A stretch of 47,072 nt of DNA, taken from the NCBI GenBank assembly GCA_017992765.1, contig JAGOOA010000020.1, forward strand, positions 1 through 47,072, in the 5' to 3' direction. Of this stretch, positions 24,960-33,781 are shown one piece after another. The stretch's first letter is position 1. Each line of letters starts with the position of its first letter. The notes beneath the pieces are model-generated. The model worked only from the letters and a program-made list of their open reading frames with translations, was not told the DNA's origin and ran no database searches. The translations under genes were made by a program, and so were the position numbers. Origin of the DNA: Syntrophorhabdaceae bacterium (GTDB lineage Bacteria; Desulfobacterota; Syntrophorhabdia; Syntrophorhabdales; Syntrophorhabdaceae).

Positions 24960-25814
24960 TCAGGCAACTTCCTTTTCCTTCCCCTTTCTGACCACGGCCC
25001 TTTGCCCTTCGGGTAGGGGCGGCGGTACCGCCTCGCCGACGATCTTCGTCACGGCGCGGAACTTTGGAGGGCATACCTCAAAGCATGTCCCGCATTTTAT
25101 GCATTTGTCCTGATCGACAATGTGCACCTGGCCCTTGGCGCTTATGATCGCCTCCACGGGGCATCTCCTGGCGCAGGTCATGCAAGCCTGGCACTTCTCC
25201 GGGTCAATGTAGTAAGAAACTACTTCTTTAAACAGCTGATCAACCTCTTCTTTGGTGAAGACCTCTTCATACTTCTCATATTCTTCGTGGCCTTCGAGGC
25301 GCGTTGCCAGCTTCTCCCGTTTCGCTATCTTAAAATAGGGCGTCAGCCTTGTAACCTCTGCGAGCTTTGAATGCAGCCTATCCTGGTCCATCCCTTCCGC
25401 TGTGCCGAGCGGCCCCATCTCCTTTATCTTCTTCACAAAATCGTTGACGCTTTCGACAAAAACGTTTGCCTCGGCGCCGGACATGAACCTGATCCTCAGT
25501 CTTTCCGGGTTAAGCCCTATATGCTCCAGTATCCTCCGATAAAGAAGGACCATGTTAAGCGTATGGTAGTTCCCGTGCGTAACATAGTTGCATTCGCCAA
25601 GATGGCAGGCGCCGATAAATACCCCATCGATTCCCTTTGAAAAGGCCCTGATGATAAATTCCGGATCAACCCTTCCGGAACACATGACGCGAATGATCCT
25701 CATTTCAGTGGTATATTGCAGTCTGGAAACTCCAGCCAGGTCAGCAGCTCCGTACGCTCACCAGTTGCATGCGAAGCCGAGCACTTTCGGTTTGAACTTA
25801 GATCCTGAACTCAT
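24960..25814 (-). CDS. bamF: BamF-like MvhD/FlpD electron-transfer subunit, selenoprotein
   Basis: 284 aa if TGA at 25758-25760 is read as selenocysteine (residue 19). Starting at ATG 25814 after GGAGG, the protein reads FKPKVLGFACNW-Sec-AYGAADLAGVSR and continues in frame into MRIIRVMCSGRVDPEFI. Homologues have CNWC or CNWU here, the [2Fe-2S] site of the FlpD domain that receives electrons from HdrA. Other conserved cysteines are MCSGR and GACHLGECNY. Two [4Fe-4S] motifs (CQACMTCARRCP, CIKCGTCFEVCP) follow at about 208-250. In class II benzoyl-CoA reductase complexes BamF works with BamE. It starts 33 bp after bamE. Reading only from 25703 would lose the first 37 residues. Confidence 0.88.
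25723..25735 (-). promoter_or_regulatory. Candidate bacterial SECIS hairpin in bamF
   Basis: Beginning 23 bases after the UGA, CUGGA and UCCAG form a perfect 5-bp stem with loop GUU. Bacterial SECIS elements place a GU in the apical loop some 16-37 bases after the UGA, as here. Confidence 0.6.
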
Positions 25815-25847
25815 GCGTTTCCACCTCCTTTTTCCATAATCCCGGCT

Positions 25848-28800
25848 TTATTTGCCGGCCGCTGCATCGATCTGCCCGATGATATCTTCTTCCGGGACGA
25901 TTACATCGACCTCGGCCAGCAGCTCTTCGTCGGTAAAATGCTTCAGTGAAATAGCCCCTGTGGGACACTTCGAGTTGCAGAGGCCGTCGCCTTTACAGAG
26001 GACAGGGTTTATCGTCGCCTTCTTTCCCTGTTTTGTATCGTAAAGGTCCAGGGCGCCATAGGAACAGACCTCAACGCATGCCCCGCACCCCATGCACCTC
26101 TTCTCGTCGATCTCACAAACAGAGCCTGAGGCTACGACGATATCATTTGCGAGAAGGGTTAACGTCCTGCCGGCGGCCCCGTAAGCCTGGTTGACCGTTT
26201 CCTGTATGAACTTCGGATAGTGGGCCAGCCCGCAGAGGTAGACGCCGTCCGTCGCAAACTCGACAGGTCTTAATTTGACATGGGCCTCCTTGAAGAAGCC
26301 GTCTAAGCTCAGCGTCACCTTGAAGAGATTGGCGATCTCTTTTGTCGCTGCCGAAGGGACAACGGCGGCAGCCAGTGCGACGATGTCGGCGTCGAGCTCA
26401 AGCTTCTTGCCGAGGATATAATCCGTCGCGGTCACCTTGAGAACAGGCCGGCCGTCCTCTGCCTTGCCGGGCTCCACCACGGGCGGATCCTCCGGCTCGT
26501 AGCGTATGAACCTTACGTCCTTGCCTGCCGCTTCCCGGTAGTGATCCTCTTTGAACCCGTAGGTCCTTATGTCCCGGAAGAGGATATAGACGTCCATCGC
26601 TGGGTTCTTCTCTTTGAGCAGAAGCGCGTTCTTTATGGACTCGCTGCAGCATATCCTGCTGCAGTAATTCCTGTCCTCGTTCCTGCAGCCGACGCACTGG
26701 ATCATCACGAGGCTCTGCGCCTTCGCGACCTTTTCGTCCCCGTTGAAGATCTTCTCTTCCAGCTCAAGGTGGGTCATGACCCTCTCGTCCTGCCCGTAGA
26801 GGTATTCGGTGGGCGTATAGAGGTCGGCGCCGATTGCAATAACGGCTGCGCCGTGCTTTATCTCCGTGATACCCCGGTCAGACTTCACCGTAGTGACGAA
26901 GTTCCCCACATATCCCTTTGCCTCCGTAATTGCCGCATCGGTATACACATGTATCAAGGGGTGCCTGTAGATCTTTCCTGCGAGGTCGCGCAGGTAGGCC
27001 TGAACATCCAGCCCCTCAAGGGTGGTATGGATCTTCCGCGCGATCCCGCCGAGGTCGCTGTCCTTTTCGATGAGGTAGACCTCATGCCCCTGGTTGGCTA
27101 TGGAGAGGGCGCTGGTCATGCCGGCTATGCCTCCTCCTACCACCAGTGCCCTCTTGTCGACGGGCAGGTCAAACTCCTGCAAGGGCTTCAGGTGGCACGC
27201 GCGGGCTACCGACATCCGTATTATATCGTGGGCCTTTTTAGTGGCCTCTTCCTTTTCTTTTGCGTGGACCCAGGAGTTATGCTCCCTGATGTTCGCCATC
27301 TCGTAGTAGTACTGGTTGATCCCCGCCTCCCTGAGGGTGTCGCGGAATAACGGCTCGAGGGTCCTGGGGGAGCATGCAGCGACAACCACCCGGTTGAGCC
27401 CCTTTTCCTTTATCATGTCCGTTATCTCCTTCGCGGAGTTCGTGGCACACGAGAAGAGCTGTTCCTGCGAGTAGACGACATTGGGCAAGGTCTTGCAGTA
27501 TTCGACCGTTCCGGGGACATCCACTATCCTTCCGATATTTGCCCCGCAATGGCACACAAAGACGCCTATCTTCGGCTCCTCCTGCGAGACGTCCTTTTCT
27601 TCCGGATATATCCTCTCCTTGGCAAGGTTCCCCCGTCTGTGCTGAAGGAGCTCGCCGATCTGTGAGCTTGCCCCGCTGGCGCTGAAAACCGACTCGGGGA
27701 TATCGATGGGGCCCTGTAGGGCGCCGCTCACAAAGACCCCGGGCCTGTTTGTTATCATGGGATTGACGGGGTCAAGGTTGCTGAACCTGTGCGCGCTGAG
27801 TTCAATGCCGTATTTCTTTGCTATTTCTTCTACGTCCTTAGGGGGATTCATTCCGATCGACAGCACCACCATATCGAACTCTTCTTCTTTGACCCCGTCG
27901 TCCGGGGTAGAATACCGTACGGTCACATTCTTCGTTACGGGGTCCTCTTTTACTATGGACGTGTAGCTTCTGAAGAAGCGAATGCCGGGAAGGTTCTCGG
28001 TCCTCTGGTAGTAGCGCTCAAAGTCCTTCCCGTAGGAACGGACGTCGTTGTGGAATATGGTGCACTTCGCCTCTGCGTCGTGGTCCTTCGTCAGGATCAC
28101 CTGCTTCTGGGTATAGGTGCAGCATACGGCCGAGCAATAGCTGTTGCCGCCTTCGATAACCTGCCGGGAACCAACGCACTGGATCCATGCTATGTTATGG
28201 GGATGCTTCATGTCGGATGCCCGGAGTATCTCGCCGGCATAGGGGCCCGTGGAGCACAAAAGCCGCTCGAAGTCCATGCTCGTCACCACGTTCTTGAACT
28301 CCCCGTAGCGATACTCCTCCCTTACCTTCGGATCAAAGGGCTCAAAGCCCGGGGAAAGAACTATGGCTCCTACATTTATTTCCTTCTTCTCCGGCTCTTG
28401 ATTGAAATCTATGGCATTATTCTTACAAACCGCCTCGCAGATGCGGCATTTCTTCTCTTTCAGGTAAAGACAGCTCTCATCGATATATGTGATAAGCGGA
28501 ATCGCCTGAGCGAAGTATACATGGACAGCCTTGTTCTTCGATATCTCCTGGTTATATTGATCAGGGTACACTACCGGGCAGTATTCAACGCAGGTAGTAC
28601 AACCAGTGCATTTGTCTTCCAGGATGTACCTGGGCTTTTTCGTTATTGTTACCTTGAAGCTTCCCGCCTCACCTTCCACGCTGTTGACCTCTGTGTAGGT
28701 GAGAACCTCTATGTTTGGATGCCGGCCGACCTCGACCAGTTTAGGTGCGAGTATTCACATCGAACAGTCGTTGGTCGGAAAGGTCTTGTCGAGCTGGGCC

Positions 28801-28985
28801 ATGTGACCTCCGATGCTCGGCGCCTTTTCAACTAAGTAAACCTTAAAGCCGGCGGTGGCAAGATCAAGAGATGCCTGGATGCCGCTGATGCCCCCTCCGA
28901 CAACCATGACGTCCCCGAAATTACCGCCTCCAAGATTCTTACAAAGTTGCTGAATATTGTCTTTGAGCGATATTACGTTATCCAC
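25848..28985 (-). CDS. bamE: BamE-like double HdrA flavin/Fe-S subunit, selenoprotein
   Basis: 1045 aa if TGA at 28755-28757 is read as selenocysteine (residue 77). GTG 28985 follows GAGGTGAT. The first HdrA unit has [33 protein letters not shown][12 protein letters not shown] and a ferredoxin motif [13 protein letters not shown] second HdrA unit starts near residue 610 with [16 protein letters not shown], and two [4Fe-4S] motifs ([24 protein letters not shown]) end the protein. In HdrA the residue replaced here is a cluster-ligand Cys, and Sec there is known in some archaeal and bacterial HdrA. BamE is the proposed FAD electron-bifurcation/confurcation subunit of class II benzoyl-CoA reductase. 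Without readthrough the frame would break into 76 and 943 residues. Confidence 0.9.
28722..28739 (-). promoter_or_regulatory. Candidate bacterial SECIS hairpin in bamE
   Basis: Beginning 16 bases after the UGA, CUGGUC pairs with GGCCGG (four Watson-Crick or better pairs plus G-U pairs) around a GAGGUC loop. The loop resembles the AGGUCU loop of E. coli fdhF SECIS, and its GU lies about 25 bases after the UGA. Confidence 0.65.
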
Positions 28986-29020
28986 TTTCTATCACCTCAT
29001 CAGATTTTTTGTGGCCCTGT

Positions 29021-29821
29021 CTAATTCCTTGAACAGCCAAGCCTCTCCGGGTGGGTGAACACCGCCAGGCTATTGCTGCGCACCTGGCCGACCAGGGCGA
29101 TGCCCATATCGCTTGCAAGCGAAATTGCCCTCCCCGTCGGCGCATGCCGCGAAACAACGATCGGAACCTCCATCTTTGCCGCCTTGAGCAGCATCTCAGA
29201 CGAGATACGGCCGGTGATCAACAGCAGCCGATCCCTCGACGATATTCCCCTCAGCAAGCATTCTCCCTGTATCTTATTCAGGGTATTATGCCGTCCGATG
29301 TCCTCAGCTACAATGAGCAGCTTCTTTGTATCGGACAGGGCTGAAGTGTGCACTCCACCGCTAAGCCGGTACAGTTCCATCTGAGCCTGAAGCTCTTTCA
29401 TCAGCGACAGCACTTCCATCGTCGTAACGACAAGATCAGAATCTACCTTCCGGCCTTGATTCTCGAAAACTCCGCCGCCGCCGCAGCCCGTGGCCAGCGT
29501 CTTCACCGTCGGCGGTTCATATCCGGCGTTGGAAAGCGTCACGTCGGCCAGCGAATCATCCTCGCAGACCCGCATTATCGCCACATCGCCGACGCCTGAG
29601 ATGATCCCCTCTGCATAGAGGTACCCTATGACAAGATAATTAAGCTTCGCCGGAGTGCACAGGATGTTTACCAGCGCCCGGTTATTGACATAGATCGTGA
29701 GCACCATCTCGGTAGGCACGTGAGCCGGAGTCCTGGTCCATCCTCCATCGTCCGAAAAGCGGTCGCATACTATCTCTGCCGCGACACCTTTTATATTCGT
29801 TAAGCCGGTTGTTTCCTGCAT
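29021..29821 (-). CDS. fdhD: FdhD-family sulfurtransferase inside the bam operon
   Basis: 266 aa. Recognisable FdhD segments are PTEMVLTIYVNN, NYLVIGYLYAEGII, TLATGCGGGGVF, LSGGVHTSAL, AEDIGRHNTLNKIQGECLL and VSRHAPTGRAISLASDMGI. FdhD transfers sulfur from a cysteine desulfurase to the Mo/W-bis-pterin cofactor of formate dehydrogenase. The Cys loop here has one cysteine (TGCGGGG), not the CxxC of E. coli. No formate dehydrogenase is in the window. Its place between bamD and bamE suggests a role in maturing the tungsten cofactor of BamB, which is inference. Confidence 0.88.
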   Translation of the reverse strand: MQETTGLTNIKGVAAEIVCDRFSDDGGWTRTPAHVPTEMVLTIYVNNRALVNILCTPAKLNYLVIGYLYAEGIISGVGDVAIMRVCEDDSLADVTLSNAGYEPPTVKTLATGCGGGGVFENQGRKVDSDLVVTTMEVLSLMKELQAQMELYRLSGGVHTSALSDTKKLLIVAEDIGRHNTLNKIQGECLLRGISSRDRLLLITGRISSEMLLKAAKMEVPIVVSRHAPTGRAISLASDMGIALVGQVRSNSLAVFTHPERLGCSRN

Positions 29822-29839
29822 GTCTCGCTTCTTCGTCCC

Positions 29840-30991
29840 CTACAGCACTTCCTGTATGATCTCTGTGATGTCCTTGACTTCTATATCGTCGGCATGATTC
29901 GTGACCAGCCTGCTGTCCTCAAGGGCGGTGATGCAGTAAGGGCAGGCGGTAGCCAGCACCTGTGCCCCAAGCTCAATGGCCTGCTCAACCCTGATATTGG
30001 AGAACCTTTCATGCTTCTCCGTTTCCGCCCAGACCCTGCCTCCCCCCATTCCGCAGCAGAGGCTGTCTGTGCGCGCCTCGGGCAGATCGACCAGCTCAAG
30101 GCCGGGGGCCTTCTTTAAGACGTCCCGGGGCTCGTCATATACACCGTTATGCCGTCCCAGATAGCACGGGTCATGATAGGTGACCTTCTTCGCATACTCC
30201 TTTGAGAGCTCAAGCCTCCCCTCATTGACGAGCTGGAACACATACTGGGAGATGTGGATCACTTCGAAGTTCACATTGAACGCCGGGTACTCGTTCTTGA
30301 AGGTGTGGTAGCAGTGCGGGGAAGAGACGAGTATCTTCTTCACCCCGTTGTCGATGAAGGTCTTGATGTTCTCTTTCGCCAGCTTTCTGAATACTTCCTC
30401 GTTGCCTGTCTTGCGGATGCTTTCCCCACAGCAGTTCTCCTTTTCACCGAGGATCCCAAAATCCACGCCTGCCTTGTTGAGGATATTGGCCGTTGCCTGC
30501 GCCACCTTCTTCAACCTCGGGTCATAGCTGCAGTAGCAGCAGGGAAAATAAAGGATCTCCATCCCCTCTTTAAAGGTCTTTACGTTCAGGCCCTGCGCCC
30601 AATCAGCCCTTGTCTTCCGGTCTTCGTTGAAAGGGTTGCCTTGCGCCGTCAGCCCTGAGCTTATTGCGCGGTAAGGCTTGACGGAGCCGTGAAAAACGCC
30701 GTATCCCGTGGCCATCCTCCGCAGGGCTATCATGTCGTCTATCTGCTTTACGTCCCTGGGGCACCGCTGAGGGCACTTGCCGCAGGTGGTACAGCGCCAG
30801 ATATCCTCGCGCTCTATCTCGCTCAAACCGAACGTGGCCTCCCGGATGAGCTTGCGCATGCTGAAATTTCTCACCTTGTTCCAGGGGCACACGGTATCGC
30901 ACTTTCCGCATTGATAACAGAATTTGACGGGGTCTCCGCCTTTCTCTTTTACCTCGTCTATTACCTCTTTAAAGGGGGCTATGGTTTCCAC
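29840..30991 (-). CDS. bamD: BamD-like HdrD/CCG-domain Fe-S electron-transfer subunit
   Basis: 383 aa. Two ferredoxin-type motifs at the N terminus (CYQCGKCDTVCP and CTTCGKCPQRCP) are followed by two CCG domains: CCYCSYDP...ENCCGE (about 152-190) and YHDPCYLGRHNG...SLCCGMGGG (about 272-318). This is the HdrD/GlcF/BamD architecture. In the class II benzoyl-CoA reductase it passes electrons between BamE and BamC/BamB. The start is GTG after AGAGGAT. A 97-bp gap with a repeat-like sequence separates it from bamC upstream. Confidence 0.88.
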   Translation of the reverse strand: METIAPFKEVIDEVKEKGGDPVKFCYQCGKCDTVCPWNKVRNFSMRKLIREATFGLSEIEREDIWRCTTCGKCPQRCPRDVKQIDDMIALRRMATGYGVFHGSVKPYRAISSGLTAQGNPFNEDRKTRADWAQGLNVKTFKEGMEILYFPCCYCSYDPRLKKVAQATANILNKAGVDFGILGEKENCCGESIRKTGNEEVFRKLAKENIKTFIDNGVKKILVSSPHCYHTFKNEYPAFNVNFEVIHISQYVFQLVNEGRLELSKEYAKKVTYHDPCYLGRHNGVYDEPRDVLKKAPGLELVDLPEARTDSLCCGMGGGRVWAETEKHERFSNIRVEQAIELGAQVLATACPYCITALEDSRLVTNHADDIEVKDITEIIQEVL

Positions 30992-31088
30992 GATCGTTCA
31001 ATCCTCTTTTTTTACTGGTTGTTTATTTCTCTTGTTAGCTGCCTTTTTTTGCTTCTTACCTCTCACTTTTCACCATTCACTGCTTTTT

Positions 31089-31628
31089 TCAGTCTTTCTG
31101 CGAGATCCGGGAAACGGTATCCATGACCTTCTGCAGGCCGTATTTGTTTATCATTGATTCCAACCCTATCTCCACATCCTCTACCTTTACCTCTTCGTCC
31201 ACTTCTTCTTCCCTTTCTTCATAGATCAGGGCATCGTTGAGGCACCATTCAACACACAGGGGCTTTTCTCTTGGCGGGTCGTCTTCGCACATATCGCATT
31301 TGAGAGGAAGGCCGGAATCGGGCTCTTTGAACGCGTCCCTTGACGGGCAGGCAGCCCTGCAGAAGCCGCACTCGTCGTATTCCTTCCCGTCAATAATATA
31401 TTTGTCCCTGCCCATACATTCGGCCGCAGTATACTCGCCTGCATATACGGGAACGTAGACGTCTCGCATCGGGTCGCGTATCATCCGGATGCGGGACCGC
31501 GCCGGGTTATTGCTGCTGTATTTCGGGTTGGCGTGAAAGGCTGAGCAGATCACTTCGCATGCCCGGCAGCCATTGCATTTATCAAGGTCGACTTTGATTG
31601 TTTTGATCTTCTTTTTAATCTTAGCCAT
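31089..31628 (-). CDS. bamC: BamC-like polyferredoxin subunit
   Basis: 179 aa with ferredoxin cysteine groups in the order CNGCRACEVIC (about 18-28), CGFCRAACPS (about 86), CDMCEDD and CVEWCLNDAL (about 109-128). This is the pattern for three [4Fe-4S] clusters of the BamC/DMSO reductase B type. The C-terminal 45 residues are acidic. It overlaps the end of bamB by 8 bp, fitting a tight BamB-BamC pair, as in the purified Geobacter enzyme. Confidence 0.88.
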   Translation of the reverse strand: MAKIKKKIKTIKVDLDKCNGCRACEVICSAFHANPKYSSNNPARSRIRMIRDPMRDVYVPVYAGEYTAAECMGRDKYIIDGKEYDECGFCRAACPSRDAFKEPDSGLPLKCDMCEDDPPREKPLCVEWCLNDALIYEEREEEVDEEVKVEDVEIGLESMINKYGLQKVMDTVSRISQKD

Positions 31629-33585
31629 TTTTTATTATCCCTCTCTGTTCTAAGTCTTCGGCAACATAGCCCAGATCTAATTCCTGCAAGGTCTCTTTCT
31701 TGGGAACGCCTTCATTATCCCATCCCTTGAATTTGTAGTAGGCATCCAAAAGCTGGGCTTCAAGTTCGGGAAATCGTTTTTTCCAGTGGTCCTCAGGCGG
31801 CACCTCATCGGCCCTTCTCAACCCTCTTCTGACATTTACCGCCCTGAGCAGATTCCGGTTCCTCCTGTATATCTTCTTGAGGCCTTCCTCGTCCATATCT
31901 ATCCCTGTTGCTGCCGAGATGATCTTCGGATAATTGTGAATATGATAAGGGGGCTTAAGAGGAAAAGACGATAAACCCGCACATACCCCGAGGGCATCGT
32001 CAAAGTAATGTATCATCTCCTGCCAGTCGACGATGTCAACGGACATGTCAATGGTAGGATAATACGGGTTTGAGCGCTCTCCGCGAAATTCCCAGTCAAG
32101 GACGATCTGTTTAAACTTTTCGTCAGGAACCTGGATCCAGTCGCTGATAAATTCCTGCCTCTCTTCCATGGTAGCAAAAGGCGACTGGGGGAACTGCCCT
32201 TCGATCTGTGTTATATTTATCTTCTCGCCCGTCGCATACATAAGGTAATAAACGGGGTTCAGCATCCCGAGTTTAAGAGGAAGCTGCTCATGCTTCTTGA
32301 TGTTGTTGTGGGCAAATTGTTCTGCACCCTTTCCGATCTTCTGGGCCGCCCAATGGGTGCCGTCGGCCAGAATGTCTCCTATCCCTTCCCTGCGAACTAT
32401 CCTGTCGAGCAGCCAGTAGAATTTCCCTTCGTTATCGGACGGGCATCCTTCGAAATCCGCATCGGTCAGAATACCGGCCTCTCTCAGCTCAAATGCAAAT
32501 GCCATGATCTGCGGGGTTGAGAACCCGTCCACTCCGTACTCCGTAGCACGCTGAGCGATCTTGAAGCCAAAATCCAGGTCGTCTACAAAGGCTGCCATTG
32601 TATAGGTAAGCTTCGAGAAGCACTTCATCATGTAGGTCGAAAGCCCCGGCACGGAAATGATCGCCCCGCATTTCATCGGGCAGTTATAGCAGCTTATCAA
32701 CCGCTTCCGCACATTCAGCTGGACACTTTTCCATCGCTCTTCGATCTCCTTATTCCAGAAGTCTTTTCGACGAACGCGGGAATTGCCCCACATGAAATTT
32801 TCGGTGTGCCACTTCTCATCGACGTGCAGCATCTCCTGCGGCGATCCAAGCCCCTGCAGAATGGTCATTACGTTGGGAACAGGATTGTCGTTCCGGAATT
32901 TTATATATTTCAGCACCTCGTTGCAGAGCTCTATGAACTCAGCCGGTCTGGCCAGGTTGACGTCCTTTGTACCGCGGACAGCTATCGCCTTTACCCCTTT
33001 GTCTCCCATAACGGCACCCAGCCCAAGCCGACTGGCACTGGAGCGGCCCTGTTCGATAGATGCGGTAAATACCCTGTTCTCACCGGCAAGGCCGATAGCG
33101 GCCACCTGCGCATTCGGCTCGTTCAACTCCTTCCGGATAAGCTCCTGCGTCTCGACAGCGCCTTTACCCTTGAGGTGGCTGGCATCCCGTATCTCCACTT
33201 TGTCATTGTGTATCCATATATAGACCAGGCTGGGCGACTTGCCGCGAAGGATCACTTTGTCGTAACCTGCATACTTCAATTCCGGCGCCCAGAAGCCTCC
33301 CATCATTGAATATCCCATTAATAAGGTCTGGGGGGAATAGGCGGTTATAATAGTACGGTTCGCGCCGGGGGCAGGCGTACCACCCAAAAGTCCTGTGCTG
33401 AAGATCAATGGAATTTCCGGCGCAAAGGGGTCGATCTCAGGGGGAACCCTGCTCCATAATATCTTCGTGTTCGTGCCTAACCCGCCAAGATGAAGTTCGG
33501 TGTCTCTGGGATCAGTCTCTACCCTCTCAATATTTCCCTTGGTTAGATCAATTTCTAAATTAAACCCTGTTTCTCCGTACCTCAT
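31621..33585 (-). CDS. bamB: BamB-like class II benzoyl-CoA reductase active-site (W-pterin) subunit
   Basis: 654 aa of the aldehyde:ferredoxin oxidoreductase family, the same length as BamB. It shows GGLGTNTKILW, GYSMMGGFWAPELKYAGYDKVIL and SRLGLGAVMGDKGVKAI. The Fe-S ligands LISCYNCPMKCG are near residue 300 and DALGVCAGLSSFPLKPPYHIH near 533. BamB carries a tungsten-bis-pterin and reduces benzoyl-CoA to cyclohexa-1,5-diene-1-carbonyl-CoA without ATP. It is the first gene of bamBCD-fdhD-bamEF. A paralogue acting on a substituted or polycyclic aryl-CoA is possible. GAGGAG precedes the ATG. Confidence 0.9.
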   Translation of the reverse strand: MRYGETGFNLEIDLTKGNIERVETDPRDTELHLGGLGTNTKILWSRVPPEIDPFAPEIPLIFSTGLLGGTPAPGANRTIITAYSPQTLLMGYSMMGGFWAPELKYAGYDKVILRGKSPSLVYIWIHNDKVEIRDASHLKGKGAVETQELIRKELNEPNAQVAAIGLAGENRVFTASIEQGRSSASRLGLGAVMGDKGVKAIAVRGTKDVNLARPAEFIELCNEVLKYIKFRNDNPVPNVMTILQGLGSPQEMLHVDEKWHTENFMWGNSRVRRKDFWNKEIEERWKSVQLNVRKRLISCYNCPMKCGAIISVPGLSTYMMKCFSKLTYTMAAFVDDLDFGFKIAQRATEYGVDGFSTPQIMAFAFELREAGILTDADFEGCPSDNEGKFYWLLDRIVRREGIGDILADGTHWAAQKIGKGAEQFAHNNIKKHEQLPLKLGMLNPVYYLMYATGEKINITQIEGQFPQSPFATMEERQEFISDWIQVPDEKFKQIVLDWEFRGERSNPYYPTIDMSVDIVDWQEMIHYFDDALGVCAGLSSFPLKPPYHIHNYPKIISAATGIDMDEEGLKKIYRRNRNLLRAVNVRRGLRRADEVPPEDHWKKRFPELEAQLLDAYYKFKGWDNEGVPKKETLQELDLGYVAEDLEQRGIIKNG

Positions 33586-33642
33586 GTTCTGCTCCTCTGG
33601 TTAATCTTTTCAAGTCTGTTTTATTCTTTCAAACTTGTGCTT

Positions 33643-33671
33643 AATTTAACAAATCGGATGGTCCTTGTCAA
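33643..33671 (-). promoter_or_regulatory. Sigma70-type promoter of the bam operon
   Basis: On the minus strand, TTGACA (33666-33671), a 17-base spacer and TAAATT (33643-33648) lie about 58 bases before the bamB start. The -35 is perfect and the -10 matches four of six bases. Confidence 0.7.
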
Positions 33672-33680
33672 GCGGAATAA

Positions 33681-33692
33681 TGAAATAATTCA
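33681..33692 (-). promoter_or_regulatory. Operator-like palindrome upstream of the bam -35 box
   Basis: TGAAATAATTCA has TGAA/TTCA half-sites, 9 bases upstream of the -35 box. It is one base shorter in the middle than the three sites before the class I operon. Confidence 0.4.
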
Positions 33693-33781
33693 CAAGCTTA
33701 ACAAACCAATTCCCGTTTTTACGGCCATACCATGCACATCTTCACAAATAGGCCGCAACTTTTTGAATCTTAAGGGCTTAT

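Noticed and set aside
24960-28985. Frameshifted or nonsense pseudogenes for the HdrA-like and MvhD-like proteins
   Set aside because: Frames are intact on both sides of each TGA, each TGA sits at a conserved Cys position, starts and ribosome sites lie upstream, and a GU-loop hairpin follows each.
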